Assembly (NCBI RefSeq): GCF_040907265.1
Contig: NZ_JBFOHP010000002.1
Coordinates: 5,084,001 to 5,148,000, forward strand
Length of the DNA stretch: 64,000 bases
Reading direction: 5' to 3'
DNA from: Streptomyces sclerotialus
GTDB taxonomy: Bacteria > Actinomycetota > Actinomycetes > Streptomycetales > Streptomycetaceae
In this document: positions 41,000 to 50,070 of the stretch, in pieces
Numbering within the stretch: position 1 is the stretch's first letter
Layout: each line of letters begins with the position of its first letter
Notes under the pieces: generated by a model
Seen by the model: the letters and a program-made list of their open reading frames with translations, nothing else
Told to the model about the DNA's origin: nothing
Database searches by the model: none
Program-made: the position numbers and the translations under genes

Positions 41000-42772
41000 T
41001 CAGTCCTTGATCTCGCAGATCACGGCGCCGGAGGTGAGGGAGGCGCCGACCTCGGCGGTCAGGCCCTTGACGGTGCCGGAGCGGTGCGCGTTCAGCGGCT
41101 GCTCCATCTTCATGGCCTCCAGGACGACGACCAGGTCGCCCTCCTTGACCTCCTGGCCCTCCTCCACCGCGACCTTGACGATGGTGCCCTGCATCGGGGA
41201 GGCGAGGGTGTCGCCGGAGGCGGCGGAGCCGGACTTCTTGGCGGCCTTGCGCTTGGGCTTGGCGCCGGCGGCGAGGCCGGTACGGGCCAGCGACATGCCG
41301 AGCGAGGAGGGCAGGGAGACCTCCAGGCGCTTGCCGCCGACCTCGACGACGACGGTCTCGCGGCCGCTCTCTTCCTCGGCCTCGTCCGCGCCCGGCGCCG
41401 CGAACGGCTTGATGTCGTTGACGAACTCGGTCTCGATCCAGCGGGTGTGGACCTGGAACGGGTCGGTGGAGCCGGTCAGCTCCGGCGCGAAGGCCGGGTC
41501 CTTCACGACCGTGCGGTGGAAGGGGAGGGCGGTGGCCATGCCCTCGACGGTGAACTCGTTCAGCGCGCGGGCGGCACGCTGCAGCGCCTGCTGCCGGGTG
41601 GCGCCGGTGACGATGAGCTTGGCCAGCAGGGAGTCCCAGGCCGGGCCGATCACGCTGCCGGACTCCACGCCGGCGTCCAGGCGGACGCCCGGGCCGGCCG
41701 GGGCCTCGAACTTCGTCACCGTGCCGGGGGCGGGCAGGAAGTTGCGGCCCGGGTCCTCGCCGTTGATGCGGAATTCGAAGGAGTGGCCGCGCACCGGCGG
41801 GTCGTCGTAGCCCAGTTCCTCGCCGTCGGCGATGCGGAACATCTCCCGCACCAGGTCCAGCCCGGTGACCTCCTCGGTGACCGGGTGCTCGACCTGCAGG
41901 CGGGTGTTGACCTCCAGGAAGGAGATGGTGCCGTCCTGGCCGACCAGGAACTCACAGGTGCCGGCGCCCTCGTAGCCGGCCTCCTTCAGGATCGCCTTGG
42001 AGGCGCGGTAGAGCTCGGCGTTCTGCTCGGCGGTCAGGAACGGCGCGGGGGCCTCCTCCACCAGCTTCTGGTGGCGGCGCTGCAGGGAGCAGTCGCGGGT
42101 GGAGACCACGACCACGTTGCCGTGCTTGTCGGCCAGGCACTGGGTCTCCACATGCCGCGGGCGGTCCAGGTAGCGCTCCACGAAGCACTCCCCGCGGCCG
42201 AAGGCGGCCACCGCCTCGCGGACGGCGGAGTCGTACAGCTCGGGGACCTCCTCCAGGGTGCGGGCGACCTTCAGGCCGCGGCCGCCGCCGCCGAAGGCGG
42301 CCTTGATGGCGATGGGCAGGCCGTGTTCCTCGGCGAAGGCCACGACCTCCTCGGCGCCGGAGACCGGGTCCTTGGTGCCGGCCACCAGCGGGGCGCCGGC
42401 GCGCTGGGCGATGTGCCGGGCGGCGACCTTGTCGCCCAGGTCGCGGATGGCCTGCGGCGGCGGGCCGATCCAGATCAGTCCCGCGTCCAGCACCGCCTGG
42501 GCGAACTCGGCGTTCTCGGAGAGGAAGCCGTAGCCGGGGTGGACGGCGTCCGCGCCGGAATCGGCCGCGGCCTGCAGGACCTTGGCGATGTCCAGGTAGC
42601 TGGTGGCAGGAGTGTCACCGCCCAGGGCGTATGCCTCATCCGCCGCGCGGACGTGCAGAGCGTCCCGGTCCGGGTCGGCGTAGACGGCTACGCTCCCGAT
42701 CCCGGCGTCCTGGCATGCACGGGCGACGCGGACAGCGATTTCGCCACGGTTGGCGATGAGCACCTTGCGCAC
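41000..42772 (-). CDS. accA2: Acyl-CoA carboxylase alpha chain (biotin carboxylase + BCCP)
   Basis: A 590-residue biotinylated subunit. N-terminal biotin carboxylase ([23 protein letters not shown]-grasp loop [28 protein letters not shown]), a linker rich in Lys/Ala, then a biotin carrier domain with the biotinyl-Lys in [12 protein letters not shown]. It carboxylates biotin for the beta subunits that make malonyl- and methylmalonyl-CoA, precursors of fatty acids and polyketides. GTG start with GAGGAGGGA upstream. Partners pccB and pccE and the biotin ligase birA are encoded 6-9 kb away. Confidence 0.95.
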   Translation of the reverse strand: MRKVLIANRGEIAVRVARACQDAGIGSVAVYADPDRDALHVRAADEAYALGGDTPATSYLDIAKVLQAAADSGADAVHPGYGFLSENAEFAQAVLDAGLIWIGPPPQAIRDLGDKVAARHIAQRAGAPLVAGTKDPVSGAEEVVAFAEEHGLPIAIKAAFGGGGRGLKVARTLEEVPELYDSAVREAVAAFGRGECFVERYLDRPRHVETQCLADKHGNVVVVSTRDCSLQRRHQKLVEEAPAPFLTAEQNAELYRASKAILKEAGYEGAGTCEFLVGQDGTISFLEVNTRLQVEHPVTEEVTGLDLVREMFRIADGEELGYDDPPVRGHSFEFRINGEDPGRNFLPAPGTVTKFEAPAGPGVRLDAGVESGSVIGPAWDSLLAKLIVTGATRQQALQRAARALNEFTVEGMATALPFHRTVVKDPAFAPELTGSTDPFQVHTRWIETEFVNDIKPFAAPGADEAEEESGRETVVVEVGGKRLEVSLPSSLGMSLARTGLAAGAKPKRKAAKKSGSAASGDTLASPMQGTIVKVAVEEGQEVKEGDLVVVLEAMKMEQPLNAHRSGTVKGLTAEVGASLTSGAVICEIKD

Positions 42773-43170
42773 GATGGCTCCCTCCTCGAAACAAGCTGAG
42801 TTTAGGGACTGACGACACCATGTGCCGAGTCGGCCCCGGGGGTGAGCTTCCCCACAAGGCGCGTGCGTCCGGCGCGAGCCACGCGCCGAAGTCCCCTGCA
42901 TTCCCAGGGTATGCCCGGAAGTTCGGAGGCACGATCGAGGATCGGTGTGGGCAAGCTCTCGATGCGCTCGACTCCCGAACGGCACCGTTTCTTTGTGGGG
43001 ACCCTACTAATGGCGGGAAGAAACTTTGCCGGGTGGGTGTCGGGTGTGACGCACGGGAACGCCGCCCGCTGCACGCCCCTTGTCCTGGCTATTACCCGTT
43101 AGTAGCGTGCACCCGTCTTCTGTACTGGCGGTAACAGGCGCGGAAACGCGCCGGACAACAGCGGAAGTGG
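42773..43170. promoter_or_regulatory. Divergent regulatory gap between carboxylase alpha and membrane protein genes
   Basis: About 400 bp without a convincing gene. CTACTAA (43006-43012) and TTAGTAG (43099-43105) are inverted copies 86 bp apart, each reading as a -10-like TAGTAG in divergent directions. TTCCCAGGG...CCCGGAA (about 42901-42920) is a possible operator. Parts of the gap are clearly less GC-rich than coding DNA. Confidence 0.45.
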
Positions 43171-43647
43171 GTGGGCGCGGTGGCGGCACGCAGACCCGTG
43201 GCCGGGGTGACGGCGGCGGTACTGGTCCTGGAAGCGGCCGGGATCGCGCTGCTCAACTGGATCCTGAGCGTCTTCGTCGACCGGCAGAAGATGTCGCTGG
43301 CCGGGCTGGACACCCACGCCATGGCGGCCGGGGCCTGGGCCGGCGGCCTCGCCATCGGCCTCTACCTGCTGCTCTGCGCCTTCTTCGCGCTGCGCTGCGC
43401 GGTCCGCGACCGGGCACCCGGCGGCTTCGCCCGTACCGTCCTCATCAGCTGCGCCGTGGTCCACGGCCTGGTCGGCGCGTTCGCCGTCGGGCTGGTCGGC
43501 TGGGCCGCCTTCGCCGGCGCCATGGCCGTCCTGGGCCTGCTGATCTTCACTCTGCTGGCCTACGCCCCGGCGCCGGAGGCCCCGGAGCCGTCCGGCGCTG
43601 ACGGCGCTCCGGGAGCCCCGGGCGCCGAGCCGTCCCCGGCGGCGTAG
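43171..43647 (+). CDS. Small integral membrane protein
   Basis: A 158-residue protein with four hydrophobic segments (VAGVTAAVLVLEAAGIALL; AGAWAGGLAIGLYLLLCAFF; VLISCAVVHGLVGAFAVGLV; FAGAMAVLGLLIFTLLAY) and an Ala/Pro/Glu-rich tail. No family recognised. Two in-frame GTG codons (43171 and 43180) could be the start; neither has a strong Shine-Dalgarno. Confidence 0.72.
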   Translation: MGAVAARRPVAGVTAAVLVLEAAGIALLNWILSVFVDRQKMSLAGLDTHAMAAGAWAGGLAIGLYLLLCAFFALRCAVRDRAPGGFARTVLISCAVVHGLVGAFAVGLVGWAAFAGAMAVLGLLIFTLLAYAPAPEAPEPSGADGAPGAPGAEPSPAA

Positions 43648-43720
43648 CCCGCCCGAGCCTCCCGCGGCGTAGCCCGCCCGGGCCGCGCCCGGCTCCGCTG
43701 CCTCACGTCCGGAGGGCTGC

Positions 43721-44326
43721 TCACGCCCAGAGGTCGGTGATCTCTACTCCCACGTCGGCCAGCAGGCGGCGCAGAAGCGGCAGGGACAGGCCGATGACGT
43801 TGCCCGGGTCGCCGTCGATGCCGTCGATGAACGGTGCCGAGCGCCCGTCGAGCGTGAACGCGCCCGCGACGTACAGCGGTTCGCCGCTCGCCACGTACGC
43901 CGCGATCTCCGCGTCGGACGGCTCGCCGAAGCGGACCGTGGTGGCGGCGGTCGCCGACACCCGGCGGCCGCTTCCGGTGTCGATGACGCAGTGCCCGGTA
44001 CGCAGCACGCCGGACCGGCCGCGCATCGCCTTCCAGCGCGCGGTGGCGTCCTCGGCGTCGGCCGGCTTGCCCAGCGCCCGCCCGTCCAGGTCGAGTACGG
44101 AGTCGCAGCCGACGACCAGCGCGCCGGCGGTCCCGTCGCGGCGGGCCACGGCGTCCGCCTTGGCCTCGGCCAGTACGCGGGCCAGTTCGCCCGGGGAGTC
44201 GGCGGTGATCGCGTCCTCGTCCACGCCGCTGACGACGACGTCGGGGGCCAGGCCGGCCTGGCGCAGCAGGCCGAGGCGGGCGGGGGACTGGGAGGCGAGT
44301 ACGAGGCGGCGGGGCTTTTCGGTCAT
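43721..44326 (-). CDS. maf: Maf-family nucleotide pyrophosphatase
   Basis: A 201-residue Maf/YhdE protein: [40 protein letters not shown] and [28 protein letters not shown]. Members hydrolyse non-canonical or TTP/UTP-type nucleotides and are tied to division arrest. ATG 44326 is chosen over ATG 44335; a TACCAT hexamer ends 7 nt before it. It is divergent from hmgA. Confidence 0.9.
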   Translation of the reverse strand: MTEKPRRLVLASQSPARLGLLRQAGLAPDVVVSGVDEDAITADSPGELARVLAEAKADAVARRDGTAGALVVGCDSVLDLDGRALGKPADAEDATARWKAMRGRSGVLRTGHCVIDTGSGRRVSATAATTVRFGEPSDAEIAAYVASGEPLYVAGAFTLDGRSAPFIDGIDGDPGNVIGLSLPLLRRLLADVGVEITDLWA

Positions 44327-44514
44327 GCGCGTCATGGTAGGCGGCGGGCGAGCCGCCTCCGCAGCCCGCGCCCCCGGCGGCCGGGCCCCGGCCGTGGGCC
44401 TATTGACAGGCGTTCGGCCTCCGGCCACAGTGCAGTGGCTCGTCCGGATAGCAGAGAGCAGTGTCCGTTATTTGAACACCGTGCCCGCGAGGGGACGAGG
44501 AGGCACGCGATCCC

Positions 44515-45729
44515 ATGCCGTACTACCGCCGTACCGGCGACGTCCCGGCCAAGCGGCACACCCAGCACCGCCGTCCCGACGGAGGGCTGTACTACGAGGA
44601 GCTGATGGGGGAGGAGGGCTTCTCCTCGGACTCCTCGCTGCTCTACCACCGGGCGATCCCCTCGGCGATCACCGGCAGCCGCCCCTGGGAGCTGCCCGGC
44701 CTCACCACCGTCCCCAACCACCCCCTCAAGCCCCGGCACCTGAAGCTGCCCGCGCTCTTCGCGGGCGCCGATCCGGCCGCCACCGACGCGGTCACCGGGC
44801 GCCGCCTGCTGCTCGGCAACGAGGACGTACGGATCGGTTACGTGGTGGCGGGCGCGGTCTCGCCGCTGTACCGCAACGGCGTCGGCGACGAGTGCGTGTA
44901 CGTGGAGAGCGGCACGGCCCGCCTGGAGACGGTCTTCGGCGTGCTGGAAGCCCGGCCCGGCGACCACCTCGTGATCCCGCGGGCCACCACGCACCGCTGG
45001 GTCCCGACGGGGGACGCGCCGCTGCGCGCGTACTGCGTCGAGGCGAACAGCCACATCGCGCCGCCGAGCCGCTATCTGTCCCGGTACGGGCAGCTGCTGG
45101 AGCACGCCCCGTACTGCGAGCGGGATCTGCGCGGACCGGACGGGCCGCTGCTCGCCGAGCCGGAGGGGGAGGTGGACGTACTGGTCAAACACCGCGGGCC
45201 GGGGCCCGGCGGGCTGGCCGGAACCGTGCTGACCTACCCCACGCACCCGTTCGACGTGGTGGGCTGGGACGGCTGTCTGTACCCGTACGCCGTCAGCATC
45301 CACGAGTTCGAACCGCTCACCGGGCGGGTGCACCAGCCGCCGCCCGTCCACCAGGTCTTCGAAGGGCACAACTTCGTGATCTGCAACTTCGTGCCGCGCA
45401 AGGTCGACTATCACCCGCTGTCGGTGCCGGTGCCGTACTACCACTCCAACGTCGACTCCGACGAGGTGATGTTCTACTGCGGCGGCGACTACGAGGCCCG
45501 CAAGGGCTCCGGCATCGGGCAGGGTTCGGTGTCGCTGCACCCGGGCGGGCACGCGCACGGCCCGCAGCCCGGCGCGTACGAGCGCAGCATCGGAGCGGAC
45601 TTCTTCGACGAGCTGGCCGTCATGGTCGACACCTTCCGGCCGCTCGGACTGGGGGAAGGCGGCACGGCGTGCGAGGACGAGGGGTATGCCTGGACGTGGG
45701 CAGGCGGCCACGGACCTCAGGAGGCGTGA
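44515..45729 (+). CDS. hmgA: Homogentisate 1,2-dioxygenase
   Basis: A 404-residue cupin-type iron dioxygenase that opens the ring of homogentisate to maleylacetoacetate in tyrosine and phenylalanine breakdown. Recognisable are the N-terminal YYRRTGDVPAKRHTQHR, the RIGYVVAG and PGDHLVIPRATTHRW cupin strands, and the catalytic-domain iron ligands in PPVHQVFEGHNF, SNVDSDEVMFY and LHPGGHAHGPQ. ATG follows GACGAGGAGGCACGCG-type purine sequence. First of three tightly spaced genes. Confidence 0.93.
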   Translation: MPYYRRTGDVPAKRHTQHRRPDGGLYYEELMGEEGFSSDSSLLYHRAIPSAITGSRPWELPGLTTVPNHPLKPRHLKLPALFAGADPAATDAVTGRRLLLGNEDVRIGYVVAGAVSPLYRNGVGDECVYVESGTARLETVFGVLEARPGDHLVIPRATTHRWVPTGDAPLRAYCVEANSHIAPPSRYLSRYGQLLEHAPYCERDLRGPDGPLLAEPEGEVDVLVKHRGPGPGGLAGTVLTYPTHPFDVVGWDGCLYPYAVSIHEFEPLTGRVHQPPPVHQVFEGHNFVICNFVPRKVDYHPLSVPVPYYHSNVDSDEVMFYCGGDYEARKGSGIGQGSVSLHPGGHAHGPQPGAYERSIGADFFDELAVMVDTFRPLGLGEGGTACEDEGYAWTWAGGHGPQEA

Positions 45730-45732
45730 GCG

Positions 45733-46629
45733 ATGACCATATCCGCGTTGTACCAACGGCTCGTGGACGATGCCGGGCTGTTCCCGCCCGAGCAGCTGGA
45801 GATGGCGGCGGCCGTCGGCCGGCACCGGGCGGACGCCGCCGCTGGTGATCCGGTGCTCAGCCACCGGTTCCTCTGCCCGGCCGGGCGGCTGCCGGAGCTG
45901 TCGGCGGCGCTGGACGCGGCCGACCGGTTCCGGCTGGGGCTGATCAGCCCGCTGGAGTGGGACCCGCTGGTGGAAGCGCACCGCCGGATCGCCGCCGACG
46001 GCCGGCTGCGGCTGGTCGCCCTGGAAGGCCCGCTGCCGGCGGGGCCCGACCTGGTCACGGCCGTCCGGCAGGCGGCGGACGCGCTGAAGAACCTGCCGTA
46101 CGGCCCGCCGCCGGGCTTCCCGCAGCATGTCGAGATCCCGCTCACCGAGGGGTGGGAGGCCGCGCTGGACGAGCTGACGGCGGCCGGGCTCGCCGCGAAG
46201 GTGCGCTGCGGCGGCGTACGTGCCGAGCTCTTCCCGTCGGTCGAGCAGCTGGCGGCGTTCGTGTGCGCGTGCGTGCGCCGCGGGCTGCCGTTCAAGGCGA
46301 CCGCCGGGCTGCACCACGCCGTGCGGTACCGCGACGCGGTCACCGGCTTCACCCACCACGGGTTCCTGAACCTGCTGCTGGCGGTGTGCCGGGCGGCGGA
46401 CGGCGCCGCGGCCGACGGCGTCGAGGCGGTCCTGCGGTCCACCGATCCCGTCGCGCTGGCCGCGGAGGCCCGCGCGGTGACCCCGGCGCTCATCGCGCGT
46501 ACCCGCACGGTGTTCACCGGGTACGGCTCGTGCAGTACGAGCGAGCCACTGGAAGACCTGCGGGCGCTGGGCCTGACCGGCCCCCGCCCGTCCCCGAAGA
46601 CCTCCACCGACAGGGAGCTGGACGCATGA
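45733..46629 (+). CDS. Hypothetical protein of the homogentisate operon
   Basis: A 298-residue soluble protein I do not recognise. Its start is 3 nt after the hmgA stop and its TGA overlaps the fahA ATG (ATGA), so it is made with the other two enzymes. Alternating hydrophobic strands and helices (VEIPLTEGWEAALDEL, LAAKVRCGGVRAELFPS, LPFKATAGLHHAVRYRD) look like a TIM-barrel-type enzyme; the LHHAVRY and HHGFLNL His clusters could be catalytic. The pathway needs an isomerase between the hmgA and fahA steps, and no glutathione-S-transferase-type isomerase is present here, so this is a candidate for that activity (inference). Confidence 0.75.
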   Translation: MTISALYQRLVDDAGLFPPEQLEMAAAVGRHRADAAAGDPVLSHRFLCPAGRLPELSAALDAADRFRLGLISPLEWDPLVEAHRRIAADGRLRLVALEGPLPAGPDLVTAVRQAADALKNLPYGPPPGFPQHVEIPLTEGWEAALDELTAAGLAAKVRCGGVRAELFPSVEQLAAFVCACVRRGLPFKATAGLHHAVRYRDAVTGFTHHGFLNLLLAVCRAADGAAADGVEAVLRSTDPVALAAEARAVTPALIARTRTVFTGYGSCSTSEPLEDLRALGLTGPRPSPKTSTDRELDA

Positions 46630-47879
46630 CGACCCGATCCTGGGTGCCCGTACCGGAGCACTCCGACTTCCCCGTGCAGAACCTGCCGTACGGGATCTTC
46701 TCCCGCGCGGGCGAGCCGCCGCGCGCGGGCGTGGCGATCGGCGAACACGTGCTGGACCTGTCGCGGCTCGGCGCGGACGCCGGGCTGCCGTACGCGGAGG
46801 ACTTCGCCGCACCGGCCCTGAACCCGTTCATGGCGCGCGGCCGGGACGCCTGGCGCGCGGTGCGGGCCCGCCTCACCGAGCTGCTGACCGACGAGCGGTA
46901 CCGCGCGGCCGTCGGACCGCACCTGGTCCCGCGTGCGGAGGTGACGCTGCACCTGCCGTTCGAGGTCGCCGACTACGTGGACTTCTACGCGTCCGAGCAC
47001 CACGCGTCCAACCTCGGCCGGGTGTTCCGCCCGAACCAGCCGCCGCTGATGCCGAACTGGAAGCACCTGCCGGTCGGTTACCACGGGCGGGCCGGGACGG
47101 TCGTGGTCTCCGGCACGCCGGTCGTGCGGCCGTGCGGGCAGCGCAAGGCGCCGGACGCCGAGGCGCCCGGCTTCGGCCCGTCCGTACGGCTGGACATCGA
47201 GGCCGAGGTGGGCTTCGTCGTGGGCGCGCCGTCGGAGCTGGGCAGCCCGGTCGCCCCCGCGGACTTCGCCGACCACGTCTTCGGGGTGGTGCTGGTCAAC
47301 GACTGGAGCGCACGGGACATCCAGGCGTGGGAGTACGTGCCGCTCGGCCCCTTCCTGGGCAAGTCCTTCGCGACGTCCGTCTCGCCGTGGGTGGTGCCGC
47401 TGGACGCGCTCGAGGAGGCGCGGGTCGCGCCGCCGGCGCAGGACCCCGAGCCGCTGCCGTACCTGCGCGAGGACGAGCCGTGGGGACTGGACCTGGCGAT
47501 GGAGGTGGAGTGCAACGGCACGGTGCTGTCCCGGCCGCCGTTCCGCACCATGTACTGGACGGCGGCGCAGATGCTCGCCCATATGACGGTCAACGGGGCG
47601 AGCCTGCGCACCGGTGACTTCTACGCCTCGGGCACGGTCTCCGGCCCGGAGCCGGACCAGCGCGGCTCGTTCCTCGAACTGGGCTGGAACGGCACCGAAC
47701 CGGTCAAGCTCGCCGACGGCTCCACCCGCGCCTACCTCGCCGACGGCGACACCGTCACGCTGCGCGCGACAGCGCCCGCCCGGGACGGCGTGCGCATCGG
47801 ATTCGGCGAGGTCAGCGGCACGGTCGAGCCGGCGCGCGAGGCGGCGGGCTCAGCCGGACCAGCCGAGCAGCAGCAGTAA
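46626..47879 (+). CDS. fahA: Fumarylacetoacetase
   Basis: A 417-residue FAH enzyme cleaving fumarylacetoacetate to fumarate and acetoacetate. The N-terminal SH3-like part is followed by the catalytic domain with DFYASEHHASNLG (catalytic His), IEAEVGFVVG (metal acids), VVLVNDWSARDIQAWEYVPLG, GPFLGKSFATS and MYWTAAQMLAHMTVNG. ATG overlaps the previous stop. The last 30 nt overlap a small convergent gene, and its TAA stop is the complement of a TTA codon in that gene. Confidence 0.94.
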   Translation: MTTRSWVPVPEHSDFPVQNLPYGIFSRAGEPPRAGVAIGEHVLDLSRLGADAGLPYAEDFAAPALNPFMARGRDAWRAVRARLTELLTDERYRAAVGPHLVPRAEVTLHLPFEVADYVDFYASEHHASNLGRVFRPNQPPLMPNWKHLPVGYHGRAGTVVVSGTPVVRPCGQRKAPDAEAPGFGPSVRLDIEAEVGFVVGAPSELGSPVAPADFADHVFGVVLVNDWSARDIQAWEYVPLGPFLGKSFATSVSPWVVPLDALEEARVAPPAQDPEPLPYLREDEPWGLDLAMEVECNGTVLSRPPFRTMYWTAAQMLAHMTVNGASLRTGDFYASGTVSGPEPDQRGSFLELGWNGTEPVKLADGSTRAYLADGDTVTLRATAPARDGVRIGFGEVSGTVEPAREAAGSAGPAEQQQ

Positions 47880-47981
47880 CAGGACGGCGGCGACCGCCAG
47901 CACGATGCCGGCCCGACGGAGCATGGCTTCTGCTTTGCGCAGCTCCTCGGAAGGATCGTCGGACGGGTCGGACCACAGCAT
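47850..47981 (-). CDS. 43-residue single-span membrane protein with a TTA codon
   Basis: A 44-codon frame starting MLWSDPSDDPSEELRKAEAM, followed by a membrane helix (RAGIVLAVAAVLLLLLLG) and a WSG end. GGAAG lies just before the ATG. One Leu in the helix is encoded by TTA, the codon read by the bldA tRNA and rare in Streptomyces. The last 30 nt overlap fahA on the opposite strand. It follows the carboxylase epsilon gene and a long palindrome. Such short helix-only proteins are commonly missed; function unknown. Confidence 0.6.
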   Translation of the reverse strand: MLWSDPSDDPSEELRKAEAMLRRAGIVLAVAAVLLLLLLGWSG

Positions 47982-48001
47982 GCTTCCGATCCTGCGCCTC
48001 T

Positions 48002-48047
48002 CGTCGCGGCGGCGCCTGAGTACGCGTACTCAGGCGCCGCCGCGACG
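48002..48047. terminator. 46-bp perfect palindrome, probable terminator
   Basis: Every base from 48002 to 48047 is self-complementary about the centre 48024/48025 (two 23-nt arms, central CGCG with no designed loop). As RNA it would form a 21-bp-class hairpin after the carboxylase epsilon gene, which ends 9 bp away, and could act on both strands. No T-run follows. Confidence 0.75.
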
Positions 48048-48055
48048 TCGACCGG

Positions 48056-48265
48056 TCAGCGTGGCCAGAAGCTGGTCCGCCAGGCGCGCGGGCCCGGATG
48101 CGGAATCCGCCGCGGGACGCGGGACGCCGGGTCGGACCACTCCTCGCCCCGTGCCGGGCCGCCGCCCGGCTCGGCGGCAGCGGCGGCCGCCGCGCGTGCC
48201 TGCACCACCGCGACCGCGGCGGCCAGTTCCTCGGGTGTCGGGTTGCCCCGTACGACCTTGATCAC
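48056..48265 (-). CDS. pccE: Acyl-CoA carboxylase epsilon subunit
   Basis: A 69-residue epsilon subunit: IKVVRGNPTPEELAAAVAVV is the conserved helix; the rest is an Ala-rich stretch and a Pro/Arg/Trp tail (DPASRVPRR, WRTSFWPR). Epsilon subunits, found in actinobacteria, bind and activate the alpha-beta complex. GTG start with GAGGAGG about 6 nt upstream; 36 bp after pccB. Confidence 0.9.
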   Translation of the reverse strand: MIKVVRGNPTPEELAAAVAVVQARAAAAAAAEPGGGPARGEEWSDPASRVPRRIPHPGPRAWRTSFWPR

Positions 48266-48301
48266 CGTCAGCCTCCTCGGGTCCGTCGGGACGTGCGTGT
48301 C

Positions 48302-49909
48302 CTACAGCGGGATGTTGCCGTGCTTCTTCGGGGGCAGCTGCTCGCGCTTGTTGCGCAGCGTGCGCAGGCCGCGGACGATGTGCCGGCGGGTCTCGGACGG
48401 CATGATCACCGCGTCCACGTAGCCACGCTCGGCCGCTGCGTAGGGGTTGAGGAGGGTGTCCTCGTACTCGGCGATCAGCTCCTGGCGCTTCGCCTCCTGC
48501 TCCGCCGGGTCCTCGATCGCGGCGAGGGTGCGGCGGTACAGGATGTTCACCGCGCCCTGCGCGCCCATGACGGCGATCTGGGCGGTGGGCCAGGCGAGGT
48601 TGAGGTCGGCGCCCAGGTGCTTGGAGCCCATGACGTCGTACGCGCCGCCGAACGCCTTGCGGGTGATGACCGTGATCAGCGGGACGGTCGCCTCGGCGTA
48701 CGCGTAGATCAGCTTGGCGCCGCGCCGGATGATGCCGTCCCACTCCTGGTCCGTGCCCGGCAGGAAGCCGGGCACGTCCACGAAGGTGAGGACGGGGATG
48801 TTGTAGGCGTCGCAGGTGCGCACGAAGCGCGCGGCCTTCTCGGACGCCTTGATGTCCAGGGTGCCCGCGAACTGCATCGGCTGGTTGGCGACGATGCCCA
48901 CCGAGTGGCCCTCGACGCGGCCGTAGCCGGTGACCATGTTCGGCGCGTACAGCGCCTGGACCTCCAGGAACTCGCCGTCGTCCAGCACGTGCTCGATGAC
49001 GGAGAGCATGTCGTACGGCTGGTTCGCCGAGTCCGGGATCAGCGTGTCCAGCTCGCGGTCGTGGTCGCTGGTCTCCAGGTCCGCCTCCTCGGGGAAGGAC
49101 GGCGGCTCGGAGAGGTTGTTGGACGGCAGGTAGGACAGCAGCGCCTTGATGTACTCGACGGCGTCCTTCTCGTCGCCCGCCATGTGGTGGGCGACGCCGG
49201 AGGTGGCGTTGTGGGTGCGGGCGCCGCCCAGCTCCTCGAAGCCCACGTCCTCGCCGGTGACGGTCTTGATGACGTCGGGCCCGGTGATGAACATGTGCGA
49301 GGTCTGGTCGACCATGACCGTGAAGTCGGTGATGGCCGGGGAGTAGACCGCGCCGCCCGCGCACGGGCCCACGATCAGGGAGATCTGCGGGATGACGCCG
49401 GAGGCGTGGGTGTTGCGGCGGAAGATCTCGCCGTACGCGCCGAGCGAGACCACGCCCTCCTGGATGCGCGCGCCGCCGGAGTCGTTGATGCCGATGACCG
49501 GGCAGCCGTTCTTCAGCGCGAAGTCCATCACCTTGACGATCTTCTCGCCGAAGACGCCGCCCAGCGCCCCGCCGAAGACCGTGAAGTCCTGCGAGAAGAC
49601 CGCGACCGGGCGGCCGTCGACGGTGCCGTAGCCGGTGACCACGCCGTCGCCGTAGGGGCGGTTCTCCGCCATTCCGAAGTCGGTCGAGCGGTGCCGCGCG
49701 AACTCGTCCAGCTCGACGAAGGACCCTTCGTCCAGCAGCAGGTCGATCCGCTCACGGGCGGTCAACTTGCCCTTGGCGTGCTGCTTTTCCACGGCGCGCG
49801 CCGAACCGGCGTGCGTGGCCTCTTCGATACGTCGCTGAAGATCCGCCAGCTTGCCCGCTGTGGTGTGGCTGGCTGAATTGTCAAACGAGGGTGCTTCCGG
49901 CTCGGACAT
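48302..49909 (-). CDS. pccB: Propionyl-CoA carboxylase beta chain
   Basis: A 535-residue carboxyltransferase: [59 protein letters not shown], and the C-terminal [21 protein letters not shown]. The Asp in AYDVMGS is at the position that favours propionyl-CoA over acetyl-CoA in the S. coelicolor enzyme. With the biotinylated alpha chain it makes methylmalonyl-CoA. Operon with pccE; divergent from birA. Confidence 0.94.
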   Translation of the reverse strand: MSEPEAPSFDNSASHTTAGKLADLQRRIEEATHAGSARAVEKQHAKGKLTARERIDLLLDEGSFVELDEFARHRSTDFGMAENRPYGDGVVTGYGTVDGRPVAVFSQDFTVFGGALGGVFGEKIVKVMDFALKNGCPVIGINDSGGARIQEGVVSLGAYGEIFRRNTHASGVIPQISLIVGPCAGGAVYSPAITDFTVMVDQTSHMFITGPDVIKTVTGEDVGFEELGGARTHNATSGVAHHMAGDEKDAVEYIKALLSYLPSNNLSEPPSFPEEADLETSDHDRELDTLIPDSANQPYDMLSVIEHVLDDGEFLEVQALYAPNMVTGYGRVEGHSVGIVANQPMQFAGTLDIKASEKAARFVRTCDAYNIPVLTFVDVPGFLPGTDQEWDGIIRRGAKLIYAYAEATVPLITVITRKAFGGAYDVMGSKHLGADLNLAWPTAQIAVMGAQGAVNILYRRTLAAIEDPAEQEAKRQELIAEYEDTLLNPYAAAERGYVDAVIMPSETRRHIVRGLRTLRNKREQLPPKKHGNIPL

Positions 49910-50070
49910 CGGGATGCGGCTCCTGCTCGTCCTGGACTGGTGCTCGTACGGGGGACCGATTCGCTACGGGGGAGTTGCCTACCGATTCGTAGCGTATCCG
50001 CGGCGCTGCTCAGCGGCACTGCGTCGTTGACCACACTCCGCGGGCTCCGGAGCCTCCTAGGCTGGGCACC

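Noticed and set aside
40502..42799. 765-codon open frame on the plus strand opposite the carboxylase alpha gene
   Set aside because: Exact antisense of a clear biotin carboxylase gene; composition (Gly/Arg/Ala/Leu repeats) is typical of GC-rich shadow frames and no motif is present.
43638..43680. Direct repeat GCGGCGTAGCCCGCCCG
   Set aside because: Two adjacent copies at the end of the membrane protein gene look like a simple local duplication; no function suggested.
46983..46994. TTCTACGCGTCC as a sixth nucleoside-regulon operator
   Set aside because: Only one half matches, it lies inside fahA and encodes the conserved DFYASEHHASN motif.
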